Below, in pieces: positions 44,203 to 54,325 of a stretch of DNA of 64,000 bases. Position 1 is the first letter of the stretch. Each line of letters opens with the position of its first letter. This DNA is from Cohnella sp. OV330 (GTDB lineage: Bacteria > Bacillota > Bacilli > Paenibacillales > Paenibacillaceae). Both the position numbers and the translations under genes were made by a program. The stretch is from positions 124,001 to 188,000 of the forward strand of contig NZ_FOKE01000006.1 of assembly GCF_900112065.1 (NCBI RefSeq). The letters are read 5' to 3'. Below the pieces are notes generated by a model. That model was not told the origin of the DNA, did not search any database, and worked only from the letters and a program-made list of their open reading frames with translations.

Positions 44203-45507
44203 ATGTTCCGTGCGGCGCTATCTCAATATTTGCCGGTCTGGCGCAGGCAATTTCGCAGGTTTTTGGCATCGGGACGCGCATTTTTGCTGCTCAGCTTTTG
44301 TTCGATGGTGATGTTCGTCCTCCTAGGTCTTGGCGGGATCTTGCAGATTAAGCTGGCTGCGTCGCCCGCGCAATCGATGAAGGGCTTCGCGGCATCCGTT
44401 TCCGATACGTTTTTCTCCTCCATGCTCGGGCTCGAGCTGCCGCAGATGGCCGAGAAAGGTGAAGGAGACCGCATGGACGGAGAACGGGTAGCGGCCTTCC
44501 TGCTGAGGTTCCTCACCGACGTCAATCCCGGAGACCCGAAGAGCCTGCTCGCCGCAGAGATGCCGGGCGCGGGCGGGGACGATCCGATCCTGTTCCGGAC
44601 GGGCTCGGGCGGCTCGGACAGCGCTCCGGAGGATTACAGCCCGCCGGCTTCCGGAACGGATGGCGGAGACAGGGACGATCCGGACGATCACGGCGCAGAT
44701 CCGGGGGCGGGGCCCGGAGGAGGTGCGGACAAGCCGAATGCGGCCGCCACGCCCGAACCTGCGCAGAACGGGGGGGGCCCCGCGCCGACGCCGGACAGCG
44801 AGGATTCGCCTTCCGATCAGACGAAGACGACCGATGGTCGCAAAGTCGTGTTCATCTATCATTCTCACAACCGCGAATCCTATTATCCAGAGCTGCCGAC
44901 GGGCACCAAGGATCCGAATTCCGGCAAGGTCAACGTCACCCTGGTAGGCAAGCGCCTCGCGGACCAGCTCGAGAAGCGGGGGATAGGCGCGCTGCACTCT
45001 TCCAAAGATTACGCAGGAACGGTTAAAGACTACGATTGGAACCAATCCTACAAGTATTCCAAGCAAACCGTCACGCAGGCGATGGCAGGCGACAAGAACC
45101 TTACCTTTTTCTTCGACATTCATAGAGACTCGCTGCGGCGAAAGGAGTCCACCGTCACGATCGGCGGCAAAGATTACGCGCAGGTGTTCTTCATCATCGG
45201 GCAGCGCAATCCGGACTGGAAGCAAAACGAGAGCTTCGCCAACGAGATTCACGAGAAGCTGGAGGCGTCTTATCCCGGCTTGTCGCGCGGCATCTGGGGC
45301 AAGACGGCGGCGACGGGCAACGGCGAATACAATCAGTCGCTGGCCCCGGACAGCGTGCTCATCGAGATCGGCGGCGTCGACAATACGCTCGAGGAGTGCT
45401 ACCGCACGGCCGACGCGCTCGCGAAGACGATCTCGGATCTTTACTGGCAGAGCCAGAATGCCGAAGCGGCGGGAGCCGGCGCGAAGAAGGCCGCGACGGC
45501 CCAATAG
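44203..45507 (+). CDS. spoIIP: Stage II sporulation protein P
   Basis: A 434-residue membrane-anchored enzyme. A transmembrane helix is at about residues 27-50. An acidic, Gly/Pro/Asp-rich linker of about 80 residues (130-210) precedes the catalytic domain, which has VVFIYHSHNRESYYP with the first zinc-type His, FFFDIHRDSLRR, and VLIEIGGVDNTLEECYRTADAL near the end. SpoIIP is an amidase and endopeptidase that thins septal peptidoglycan with SpoIID/M so that the mother cell can engulf the forespore. GTGGGAGGTG precedes the ATG. In B. subtilis it follows gpr; here the mannan cassette intervenes. Confidence 0.95.
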   Translation: MFRAALSQYLPVWRRQFRRFLASGRAFLLLSFCSMVMFVLLGLGGILQIKLAASPAQSMKGFAASVSDTFFSSMLGLELPQMAEKGEGDRMDGERVAAFLLRFLTDVNPGDPKSLLAAEMPGAGGDDPILFRTGSGGSDSAPEDYSPPASGTDGGDRDDPDDHGADPGAGPGGGADKPNAAATPEPAQNGGGPAPTPDSEDSPSDQTKTTDGRKVVFIYHSHNRESYYPELPTGTKDPNSGKVNVTLVGKRLADQLEKRGIGALHSSKDYAGTVKDYDWNQSYKYSKQTVTQAMAGDKNLTFFFDIHRDSLRRKESTVTIGGKDYAQVFFIIGQRNPDWKQNESFANEIHEKLEASYPGLSRGIWGKTAATGNGEYNQSLAPDSVLIEIGGVDNTLEECYRTADALAKTISDLYWQSQNAEAAGAGAKKAATAQ

Positions 45508-45522
45508 AGGAGGAAGCGGATC

Positions 45523-45990
45523 ATGGGACGATCGATGGGAAAGCTTGCGCTTCTCGCGGCGCTGATCGCATTGGCCGTGCTGTTCGGCATGGAAATGGCG
45601 GACGACGGCATCCGAACCGTATACGGCCCGGTCGGCAGCGACGGCGCGACGGTCGGCAACGGCGGGAACGCGGCGGACAGCGCGGCGGACAGCCGGGCGG
45701 AACAACGCAGCCGCTACTATGCGGAAGAGCCGCAAGGCATCGCATACGAAGGCGAGACGGGCGATACGGATGCGTCCGCGACCGGCAGCGCCGCGAGGCG
45801 GCAGACATTGGATTCGGCGCGCAGCGGGCAGACTGGCGGGGAGGAGCAGGATCCGTATGCGATCCCGAGACCGGACGGGGAGCCGCTCGTAGACAGCCTG
45901 GCGGACAAGACGGCGTCTACGCTGCAGCGGTTGTCGCAGAGCGGCGTCAAGGCTGTCGTTTCGCTTTTCGACAAGCTTTCTGGTTCTTAG
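45523..45990 (+). CDS. yqxA: YqxA-like small membrane protein
   Basis: A 155-residue protein with one N-terminal transmembrane helix (about 7-24) containing VLFGMEMADDGI. This resembles the hydrophobic segment of B. subtilis YqxA (DUF3679), which lies between spoIIP and lepA. The rest is an outward-facing, low-complexity Gly/Ala/Asp/Ser-rich stretch and a C-terminal amphipathic helix (ADKTASTLQRLSQSGVKAVV). AGGAGG precedes the ATG, 15 bp after spoIIP, so the two are co-transcribed. The function is unknown; expression during sporulation is inferred from the neighbour. Confidence 0.6.
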   Translation: MGRSMGKLALLAALIALAVLFGMEMADDGIRTVYGPVGSDGATVGNGGNAADSAADSRAEQRSRYYAEEPQGIAYEGETGDTDASATGSAARRQTLDSARSGQTGGEEQDPYAIPRPDGEPLVDSLADKTASTLQRLSQSGVKAVVSLFDKLSGS

Positions 45991-46123
45991 GGACTAGATT
46001 TATCCGATTTAATCCTGCGACTTTTTGCCTTTTTATGTGATCTGAGTTACAGAACCGTACCTGGGTTCAATAGTAATATCGAATCACGATAGAGAGACAA
46101 TCATGGATCGGGAGTGAGTGACT

Positions 46124-47110
46124 GTGCGGTTAGTTCGTGCAGACCAGCTGGCGGAAGGCGACAAGCTGGGAAGAAGCGTATATACGTCCGAAGGACGTCT
46201 GATATTGAGGCAAGGCGTCGTATTGGACCGGCGCTTGATCGAAGGATTGAAGAGACGCAATCTCCGTTACCTAATGATCGAGACGACGGAAGCATTCGGC
46301 TCCGACCCTAAGGCGCTGAAGGAAAATCTGCGGGAACAGATGAAGAATCTGCTGGGGCTCGTCATGGATACCGTCCTGCGCGGCGCCGCCGTTCCCGTCG
46401 AGCCGGTGCTCGAATGGTCCGAGCATATGTCCCGGATCGTCATGGAAGAGCGCGACCTGCTCTATCACTACGAGGACCTGCTGCGCGGAGATGCGAACCT
46501 GATCGCGCACAGCGTCAACGTTTGCTTCCTGGCGATGCTGACGGCCAAGGTGCTCGGATACAACAGGCAGCGGATCCAAAATGTCGCGGTAGGCAGCCTG
46601 CTGCACGATATCGGCCTGTTCAGGCCGCACGACGGCACGATGGTCATTAACCATCCGCAGGTCGGATACGAGCTGCTTCGGCAGTCTCCGGGCGTCTCTC
46701 AGCCTACGCTCCGGATCGTCATGCAGCATCACGAGCAGCTGGACGGCAGGGGTTTCCCGCATGGGACGAAGGGCGCGGAGCTGTCGGAGGAGGCGCAAAT
46801 CTGCGGGCTGTGCAGCGAATTCGACTATTTTATGAACGATCGGCTCGCGGATAAGCTGCCTTGTGGAGGAATTGAGTACGTCATGTCGAAAATAGATACT
46901 TCATACAGCTATGCCGTCGTCCGCGGCTTCCTGAAGGCATTCGTCCCGTATCCGGTCGGAACCGAGCTCAGGCTGACCGGCGGGCTTCACGCGACGGTCG
47001 TCGAACTGAACAAAGGACATCTGGCCAGGCCGATCGTCCGGCTGAACCAGTTCGGCACGAAGTTCAACCTGATGGAGCATCCAAGCTTTATGGTGGAGGC
47101 TGTCGTCTAA
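46124..47110 (+). CDS. HD-GYP domain protein, probable c-di-GMP phosphodiesterase
   Basis: A 328-residue soluble protein. The first 60 residues form a short beta-rich N-terminal domain (VRADQLAEGDKLGRSVY). The HD-GYP domain follows, with the HD dyad in LLHDIGLFRPHDG (about 162), HSVNVCFLAML for the preceding metal ligand, and HHEQLDGRGFPHG near 208. The family motif is GYP, here GFP, a common tolerated change. It may hydrolyse c-di-GMP in the cytosol. GTG 46124 is preferred over GTG 46118 because GGGAG lies about 9 bases upstream. A Crp-family regulator follows 44 bp later and may be co-transcribed. Confidence 0.85.
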   Translation: MRLVRADQLAEGDKLGRSVYTSEGRLILRQGVVLDRRLIEGLKRRNLRYLMIETTEAFGSDPKALKENLREQMKNLLGLVMDTVLRGAAVPVEPVLEWSEHMSRIVMEERDLLYHYEDLLRGDANLIAHSVNVCFLAMLTAKVLGYNRQRIQNVAVGSLLHDIGLFRPHDGTMVINHPQVGYELLRQSPGVSQPTLRIVMQHHEQLDGRGFPHGTKGAELSEEAQICGLCSEFDYFMNDRLADKLPCGGIEYVMSKIDTSYSYAVVRGFLKAFVPYPVGTELRLTGGLHATVVELNKGHLARPIVRLNQFGTKFNLMEHPSFMVEAVV

Positions 47111-47154
47111 GGGGGACGCTCGGCGCAGCTGCACACATGCGCAAGGGGGCCATT

Positions 47155-47853
47155 ATGCCGATTACCGCCACCAAGCTGAGGGCGATTCCGTTTTTCAAAG
47201 GCATCGATATTACATTGTTCGACCGCGTCCTCCCGTACGTCCAGGAAAAAGTGTACCGCAAAGGCGCGCTTATTTTCCTCGAGGGCAGCGAAGGCGACGA
47301 GATTTACTTCATTCTCTCCGGCTCGGTCAGCATCCACACGATCAACAAGTCCAAAAAAGTCGTGCTCGCTTTTTTCCACGAAGGGGATTATTTCGGCGAG
47401 ATGGCGCTTATCAAGCCCGGGCTCGTACGATCGGCTACGGCGGAGACCGCCTCGCAGACCCGGCTGCTCTCGCTGCGGCGCTCGCATTTCCAGCTTCTTT
47501 TCGAAAACGACCGCAACCTGCTGCACTACCTCGTCGAAGATACGATGAACCGGCTTCGCAAGGCGAACCAGCAGATCTACGATCTGACCTTCCTCAGCGT
47601 CCGTTCGAGAATCATTAAAAGATTGGCCTCCTGGTGCGAGGAGTACGGCGGCGGTTCGGATCCGTCCGCGCCCGTCCGCATCCCGATCAAGCTCACGCAT
47701 CAACAGCTCGCCGACATGGTCGGCGCCGTGCGGGAGACGGTGTCCAAGGTGCTGCAGGACATGCAGGACGAGGACCTGATTCAAATCCAGCAGAAGATGA
47801 TCCAGGTGAACGACCGGACGAAGCTGGAAAAAATGCTTGATCACGAGATGTAG
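47155..47853 (+). CDS. Crp/Fnr family transcriptional regulator
   Basis: A 232-residue protein. The N-terminal cyclic-nucleotide-binding-like beta-roll runs to about residue 115 (IFLEGSEGDEIYFILSGSV, GDYFGEMALI). The long dimer helix and the C-terminal winged helix follow (IKLTHQQLADMVGAVRETVSKVL). No Cys cluster for an Fe-S centre and no clear cAMP-binding Arg-Ser pair are seen, so the ligand is unknown. GTG or ATG options exist; ATG 47155 has AAGGGGG 5 bases upstream. Its gene follows an HD-GYP gene, which suggests, without proof, a link with cyclic-nucleotide signalling. Confidence 0.9.
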   Translation: MPITATKLRAIPFFKGIDITLFDRVLPYVQEKVYRKGALIFLEGSEGDEIYFILSGSVSIHTINKSKKVVLAFFHEGDYFGEMALIKPGLVRSATAETASQTRLLSLRRSHFQLLFENDRNLLHYLVEDTMNRLRKANQQIYDLTFLSVRSRIIKRLASWCEEYGGGSDPSAPVRIPIKLTHQQLADMVGAVRETVSKVLQDMQDEDLIQIQQKMIQVNDRTKLEKMLDHEM

Positions 47854-48165
47854 TTTGTGATAAGTTTAAGGTAACTTTGTTTATCTAAAGGGGAACACCT
47901 TGATGTCTGCGATGGTTCTGAACTGATCAATTGGATAGCCCGTTAGAGCAAGCGCCCGCAAGGGATCGACGATGTCGGTCTTTTGTTTCGTTGCGCGCGC
48001 TCTGCGGCTTCGATTGCCAGGGAGGAACTGTCCGACATTCCGTCCATCGCTGCGGCGAGGAGCGGGAATGCGAACCGTGCCCATCAGGCACGGTTTTTTT
48101 TGCGCATTTTTCGCCGTGTTCGAATGTTCATCCAATCCCTTAGACAAAGGAGCATCCCCCTTATC
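47854..48165 (+). other. 312-bp intergenic region with an internal terminator
   Basis: No convincing gene. A terminator, GAACCGTGCC-CATCA-GGCACGGTT with eight Ts, lies at 48071-48099, more than 200 bp after the Crp stop codon and about 65 bp before mutS2. The intervening stretch has several short inverted repeats and could be a long 3' leader, a small RNA or a 5' attenuator for mutS2. A minus-strand frame of 97 codons is present but not supported. Confidence 0.5.
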
Positions 48166-50166
<2,001 letters not shown>

Positions 50167-50221
50167 AATAAAGGCAGCCGCATCTGAGAGAGCGGCTGCG
50201 CCTATATGCCATGATTTCGTA

Positions 50222-50253
50222 AACCGCATCTCTAAGGGATGCGGTTTTTTTTT
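50222..50253 (+). terminator. Terminator after the mutS2-like gene
   Basis: AACCGCATC pairs with GATGCGGTT, followed by nine Ts. A second hairpin without T-run (GGCAGCCGC with GCGGCTGCGCC) lies just before it at about 50172-50202. Confidence 0.88.
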
Positions 50254-50266
50254 AAAGCGCTGGGTT

Positions 50267-50460
50267 ATCGCATCTCCTAGAGAAGGCGATAGCCCGGGCG
50301 CGCGTCAAAAACCGCCCATCGCCTCCCCTAGAGAAGGCGATAGCCCGGGCGCGCGTCAAAAACCGCCCATCGCCTCCCCTAGAGAAGGCGATAGCCCGAG
50401 TGCGCGTCAAAAACCGCCTATCGCCTCTCCAAGAGGAAGCGATAGCCCAGGTGCGCGGCA
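50267..50460. repeat. Intergenic tandem array, 51-bp period (type A, second copy)
   Basis: GAAGGCGAT recurs at 50282, 50333 and 50384, with GGAAGCGAT at 50435, exactly 51 bp apart. Units 1-3 are nearly identical (for example GCGCGCGTCAAAAACCGCC). Each has the inverted repeat ATCGCCT ... AGGCGAT. The element CAT[CT]GCCT with AGAAGGCGAT is shared with the array at 1.2 kb. It starts 14 bp beyond the terminator T-run. Confidence 0.9.
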
Positions 50461-50522
50461 CTAACTGTTGTGCGCCGTCGAAAAGCGGTAGGCCGGCGGT
50501 TCGCGCCGCGTTGGCCTGCTAA

Positions 50523-51584
50523 CTAAAGCTCAGCCGTCGACAAGTCGTCCATCCCAAGAAGGAGCGCGGCAATTTCCCTGATCTTGTCCGTCGGTCCGGT
50601 AAAATGGAACACTTGCGATTCATCCGTCGCCCGCCCGTGCATGTCGATCGACAGGGCGGGCGATTGATATTCGAGTTCGGCGAATCCGCCGAGATGGCCG
50701 CCGTCATTGTAAATCTGCATGCAGGACCCGAGATAATCGCGCCGGTCCGGCGGATAGTCGGGATAGACGCCGGCGGGATTGACGTTGAATTGCCGGACCA
50801 CGAGGCTGCTCTCGGAGGCGCCCAGCCGGCGGATATAGCCGTAGCGGCCGGTCGAGGCGACGGCGTCGAACGACAGCTTGTAGCTGTAGCTGCCTCCGCA
50901 TGGGATGCGGACGCCGCCGGCCGTCCCCTCGATGTCCGTCGGCTCTCGCTGGGCGAACATCGTAAGCGGCGGCACGCGTCCGCGCGTCGGCACCAGCGCG
51001 ATGCCGCCGGCCGGTAACTGCATGATGCTCCATAGGCTGCAGTAGCCCGACGGAGAGGCCGCCGCGCCGTCGTCCGGCGCGACGGGCTCCAATTCAAGCG
51101 TCGTGCGAACTTCGTACCCGACATAGCGAACGCCGGCCAAGTCGCGCGCAGCCAAGGAGGTATTCATGAGGAGCGGATTCGGCAGCGTCGCGAACCTTTT
51201 TTCCAGGTTCAATCGGAGCTGCGCGTCCGAGGCGCGATGGCGCAGTTCGCAGGTCATCCGCAGCGTGGCTTCCCTCCCGGTGGACGAGTCGAGCGTCCAG
51301 CGCCCGGGATCGAGCTGCTGCGGAATCCCGTAGTTGCCCGAGCCGTCCGTGAAGAATTCGATCTCGGGGCTGACCCAGGTGCGGTCCCCGCCCGTATTCC
51401 AGCCGCCGGTTTCCAGCGCAGCCGGGTTCGTCCATAAGGACGTGCCCGCTTGACCTCCAGGGACGGTCATATCGTGCAGCCGTCCGCCCCGCACGAGCAC
51501 GAGCAGCGTTCCGCCGTCTTCACCGATCAATTTGACGTAGGGCGCGCCCATTTGCTTCAGATGCGCTTCCGGTGTCTCGGACAT
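50523..51584 (-). CDS. Galactose-mutarotase-like protein of unknown function
   Basis: A 353-residue soluble protein rich in beta-structure. Segments such as GGWNTGGDRTWVSPEIEFF, YVGYEVRTTLEL and GYIRRLGASESSLVVRQFNV resemble the galactose-mutarotase superfamily (large antiparallel beta-supersandwich). However, the classical catalytic His/Glu pattern of GalM cannot be pinned down, so an active epimerase is not certain. GGAG precedes the ATG at 8 bases. It lies 12 bp downstream of the gntR-type gene on the same strand and is probably co-transcribed with it, next to the divergent sugar-acid operon. A sugar-binding or mutarotase role in that pathway is inferred. Confidence 0.55.
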   Translation of the reverse strand: MSETPEAHLKQMGAPYVKLIGEDGGTLLVLVRGGRLHDMTVPGGQAGTSLWTNPAALETGGWNTGGDRTWVSPEIEFFTDGSGNYGIPQQLDPGRWTLDSSTGREATLRMTCELRHRASDAQLRLNLEKRFATLPNPLLMNTSLAARDLAGVRYVGYEVRTTLELEPVAPDDGAAASPSGYCSLWSIMQLPAGGIALVPTRGRVPPLTMFAQREPTDIEGTAGGVRIPCGGSYSYKLSFDAVASTGRYGYIRRLGASESSLVVRQFNVNPAGVYPDYPPDRRDYLGSCMQIYNDGGHLGGFAELEYQSPALSIDMHGRATDESQVFHFTGPTDKIREIAALLLGMDDLSTAEL

Positions 51585-51596
51585 CCATATCTCTCC

Positions 51597-52268
51597 TCAA
51601 TCCATCGTCTCGTCGAAGCAGAGCAGGCAGTCTTCATCCCGGATATGCCGGGTCCACAGTTCCACGATCCGCTCGTCGTTCTCATTCCGCAGCGCCGACA
51701 ACAGCGCGGCATGCTCCGCAGGCACGCGTCCGAGGTCGCCGAACGCGCCGGTATTTTTGATAAAGTGCAGGCGAAGCCGATTCACGATGCCGAGCCAGAT
51801 CTGCTGCGTATGGGCCGAATCGTCGAGCGACAGCACCTGCTCGTGAAAGCGAATATCGGCCTCCACCAGCGCGAACAAGTCGTTCTCGGAAGCGGCGCGT
51901 TTCATATCCTCCACGATCTCCTCAAGCTTCGCAAAGAACGCTTCGTCCCGTTTGCCCCGGCTTTGCTCCAGCACGAACAGCTCCAGCTGCAGCCGTACCG
52001 GAATCAGCAGCCCGACGACCTCTTCCTTGCGCACGTCGGCGACCGCGGTCTCCCGATAGGGGGAGCTCACGACGAGGCCGAGCGCCTCGAGATCCCGCAG
52101 CGCCTCGCGAAGCGGACCGCGGCTGACGTTCATCTGCTTGGAAATGTCGAGCTCCCGAAGCTTGTCGCCCGGTTTCAAATGGCCGCGCACGATCGCGTCG
52201 CGGATGTCCGCGAAAACGCGCTGACGCAGCGACAGGTTTTCCTGGCTTTTAAACTGATAGGGTTTCAT
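51597..52268 (-). CDS. GntR family regulator (FadR/FCD subfamily)
   Basis: A 223-residue repressor. The N-terminal winged helix has LRELDISKQMNVSRGPLREALRDLEALGLV (read in parts), and the C-terminal all-helical FCD domain has the metal-ligand pattern DIRFHEQVL with a later His (TRHIRDED). FCD proteins sense small organic acids such as sugar acids. ATG 52268 has GGGAG 9 bases upstream; the longer open frame is rejected because it reaches into the divergent promoter. The palindrome GATTGT-TG-ACAATC over the divergent -35 is a candidate operator. Confidence 0.9.
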   Translation of the reverse strand: MKPYQFKSQENLSLRQRVFADIRDAIVRGHLKPGDKLRELDISKQMNVSRGPLREALRDLEALGLVVSSPYRETAVADVRKEEVVGLLIPVRLQLELFVLEQSRGKRDEAFFAKLEEIVEDMKRAASENDLFALVEADIRFHEQVLSLDDSAHTQQIWLGIVNRLRLHFIKNTGAFGDLGRVPAEHAALLSALRNENDERIVELWTRHIRDEDCLLCFDETMD

Positions 52269-52370
52269 ATCTAAAACTCCCAGCGTGATTAAGGTTCGAA
52301 CGTTCGGCAAGCGAATGCCCCCAGTATAGATCACTATCCGCTTTAATTCAACGGTCGTTTGAAGATAATC

Positions 52371-52405
52371 GATTGTTGACAATCTACCAAAATCGCCATT
52401 ATGAT
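52371..52405 (+). promoter_or_regulatory. Promoter and candidate GntR operator of the sugar-acid operon
   Basis: TTGACA (52376-52381), an 18-bp spacer and TATGAT (52400-52405). The -35 hexamer lies within GATTGTTGACAATC (52371-52384), a palindrome with perfect 6-bp arms, well placed for repression by the divergent GntR protein. Confidence 0.65.
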
Positions 52406-52451
52406 GGGCTGAGAAGCCAAAGTTCAGCGATAACGAGGAGGAGGAACAAAG

Positions 52452-53159
52452 ATGAACGTATTGGCCATTTGCGCGCATCCGGACGACGCCGAGATTTTAT
52501 GCGGCGGTACGCTGGCGAAGTATGCGGCGCGCGGGGACAAGATCACGATCGCGATCTCGACCAACGGCGAAGTCGGATCGCCGACGCTATCCAAGCCCGA
52601 GATCGCGGAGATTCGCCGGCAGGAAGCGGAAGCTGCGGCGGATCTGATCGGGGCGGACCTCATCTGGATGGGATACCCGGACGAATTTTTGTTCGATACC
52701 GAGGGGACGCGCCTGGCGTTCATCGAGGCGATGCGCGCGAGCGGGGCCGAGGTCGTGCTGACGCACTGGCCGGACGATCTATACAATCCGGACCATACGC
52801 TCACCGGCCAGATTGCCAACGATGTGGCCATCATGACGACCGTGCCGAACATCGTGACCGCGAGTGCCGTGCTGAAAAAAATTCCGATCGTCTATTTTGT
52901 CGACAGCATGGCCGGCATCGGCTTCCAGCCCGACGAATACGTAGACATCACGGACTTTATCGATACGAAAAAACGAATGTTGGCCGCGCACGAGAGCCAG
53001 GTCGGCGATTGGCTGCAGGATCAGTATGGTTCCAATGCGATGGAGATGGTCGAGGTGACCTCACGCTATCGGGGCATACAGTGCGGGGTCCGGTACGCGG
53101 AAGGATTCATCCGTGCCAAGGCTTATCCGCGCAATATCGCAGGCACGCTGCTGCCTTGA
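52452..53159 (+). CDS. PIG-L (LmbE-like) family deacetylase
   Basis: A 235-residue zinc hydrolase. The N-terminal motif CAHPDDAEILCGG (residues 7-19) supplies two metal ligands and the catalytic Asp, and THWPDDLYNPDHTLTG (about 104-119) supplies a further His ligand. Family members remove acetyl groups from N-acetylated sugars or related amides. AGGAGGAGG precedes the ATG. First gene of an operon with an SDR, cupin, dehydratase, dehydrogenase and FAH hydrolase. Deacetylation of an N-acetyl amino-sugar derivative entering the route is an inference. Confidence 0.9.
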   Translation: MNVLAICAHPDDAEILCGGTLAKYAARGDKITIAISTNGEVGSPTLSKPEIAEIRRQEAEAAADLIGADLIWMGYPDEFLFDTEGTRLAFIEAMRASGAEVVLTHWPDDLYNPDHTLTGQIANDVAIMTTVPNIVTASAVLKKIPIVYFVDSMAGIGFQPDEYVDITDFIDTKKRMLAAHESQVGDWLQDQYGSNAMEMVEVTSRYRGIQCGVRYAEGFIRAKAYPRNIAGTLLP

Positions 53160-53199
53160 TCTTGGCGCGAACGCGGAGCTGACGAGAGGAGAGGTGAAA

Positions 53200-53973
53200 A
53201 TGAGTCGATTCGAAGGGAAGACGGCGATCGTCACCGGAGGTGCGACCGGCATCGGGCTCGCGACGGCCAAGCTGCTGGCTTCCGAAGGGGCGGACGTCGT
53301 CATCGCGGGCCGGGACGAGGGACGCGGGGCGGCAGCCCTGGCGGAGCTCGCGGCAATCGGCGGGAAGCCGCTGTTCGTGCGGACCGACATCAGCGGCGAA
53401 GACGCCGTTCGGCATTTGATCGGTCGCACGAAGGCGCATACGGGACGCATCGACGTGTTGATCAACAACGCGGCGATGTTTTACGAAAGCGATTTCCTCC
53501 AAGAGACGACGGATCGCTGGCGCGCGGTGTTCGACACGATCGTGAACGGCACGTACTGGTGCACGCGCGAAGCCGCGCTCGCGATGAAGGAACAAGGCGG
53601 CGGCGTCATCGTCAACGTCTCTTCGATCAACGGAATCCGCGCCTTGAACCGGTCCAGCCATTACAATTCGGCCAAAGGCGCGCTCGACCAGTTGACGCGA
53701 TGCACGGCGGCCGAGCTGTCGCCCTACGGCATTCGCGTAAACGGCGTGGCGCCGGGCTTTATCGATACGGGCTTGTCCGTCGTCGGCGGCGAGAACGAAT
53801 TGGAGACCGAGTGGTTCAAGCGTTATTACGTAGGGGAGCGCAAGATTCCGCTGGCGCGCCCCGGCCAGTCCGAGGAAGTGGCGGCGGTCATCGCCTTCCT
53901 TGCCTCGGAGGCGGCCTCGTACGTACAGGGCGCGATCGTGCCCGTGGACGGGGGATTATCGATTACGTTTTAG
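53200..53973 (+). CDS. Short-chain dehydrogenase/reductase
   Basis: A 257-residue classical SDR. The cofactor motif TGGATGIG is at residues 12-19, NNAAMFYESD and the catalytic Ser in VSSINGIRA follow, and Tyr-Lys appears as HYNSAKGALDQL (near 155). The C-terminal region has PGFIDTGLS. An Asp/Arg after the second strand (AGRDEGRG) suggests either NAD or NADP. GAGGTGAAA precedes the ATG; the longer open frame overlaps the previous gene and is rejected. Second gene of the operon; a sugar or keto-deoxy-acid dehydrogenase is likely. Confidence 0.9.
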   Translation: MSRFEGKTAIVTGGATGIGLATAKLLASEGADVVIAGRDEGRGAAALAELAAIGGKPLFVRTDISGEDAVRHLIGRTKAHTGRIDVLINNAAMFYESDFLQETTDRWRAVFDTIVNGTYWCTREAALAMKEQGGGVIVNVSSINGIRALNRSSHYNSAKGALDQLTRCTAAELSPYGIRVNGVAPGFIDTGLSVVGGENELETEWFKRYYVGERKIPLARPGQSEEVAAVIAFLASEAASYVQGAIVPVDGGLSITF

Positions 53974-53988
53974 AAAGGTAGGGTCAGG

Positions 53989-54303
53989 ATGCCGATCGAC
54001 GAGTGGCAGCAGATCAATCCGCTGATTCGCCGCAAAGTATTTCCCCCGGGAGAGCGGCTGATGAGCATGGCGATCGAATTCAAAAAAGGCGGCATCGGCC
54101 CGGAGCACGCGCATCCGCACGAGCAGCTGGGTTACGTCGTGTCAGGGAAAATCCGGATGGTGCTGGACGGCGCCGAGATCGTCGCTTCGGCTGGAGAGCA
54201 GGTCGTCGTTCCAGGCGGCGTCTCTCATTCGGTCGAGGCGTTGGAAGATTCGCTGGTGCTGGAAGCGTTCACCCCTCTCCGCGAGGATCTGCTGGGAAGC
54301 TAA
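53989..54303 (+). CDS. Small cupin-domain protein
   Basis: A 104-residue single-domain cupin. The first metal motif is in EHAHPHEQLGYVVSGKI (about 39-55) and the second is GGVSHSVEALEDS (about 78-90). Such proteins are isomerases or sugar/acid-binding or dioxygenase enzymes; with this operon a keto-sugar-acid isomerase or mutarotase-type role is possible. It starts 15 bp after the SDR with AAAGGTAGGGT as ribosome binding site. Confidence 0.85.
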   Translation: MPIDEWQQINPLIRRKVFPPGERLMSMAIEFKKGGIGPEHAHPHEQLGYVVSGKIRMVLDGAEIVASAGEQVVVPGGVSHSVEALEDSLVLEAFTPLREDLLGS

Positions 54304-54325
54304 CGATAGAAGAGGAGCTGGCCTT

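Noticed and set aside
50267..50460. Possible CRISPR array
   Set aside because: Units are contiguous tandem copies without unique spacers, and no cas genes are present. The same applies to the other three arrays.
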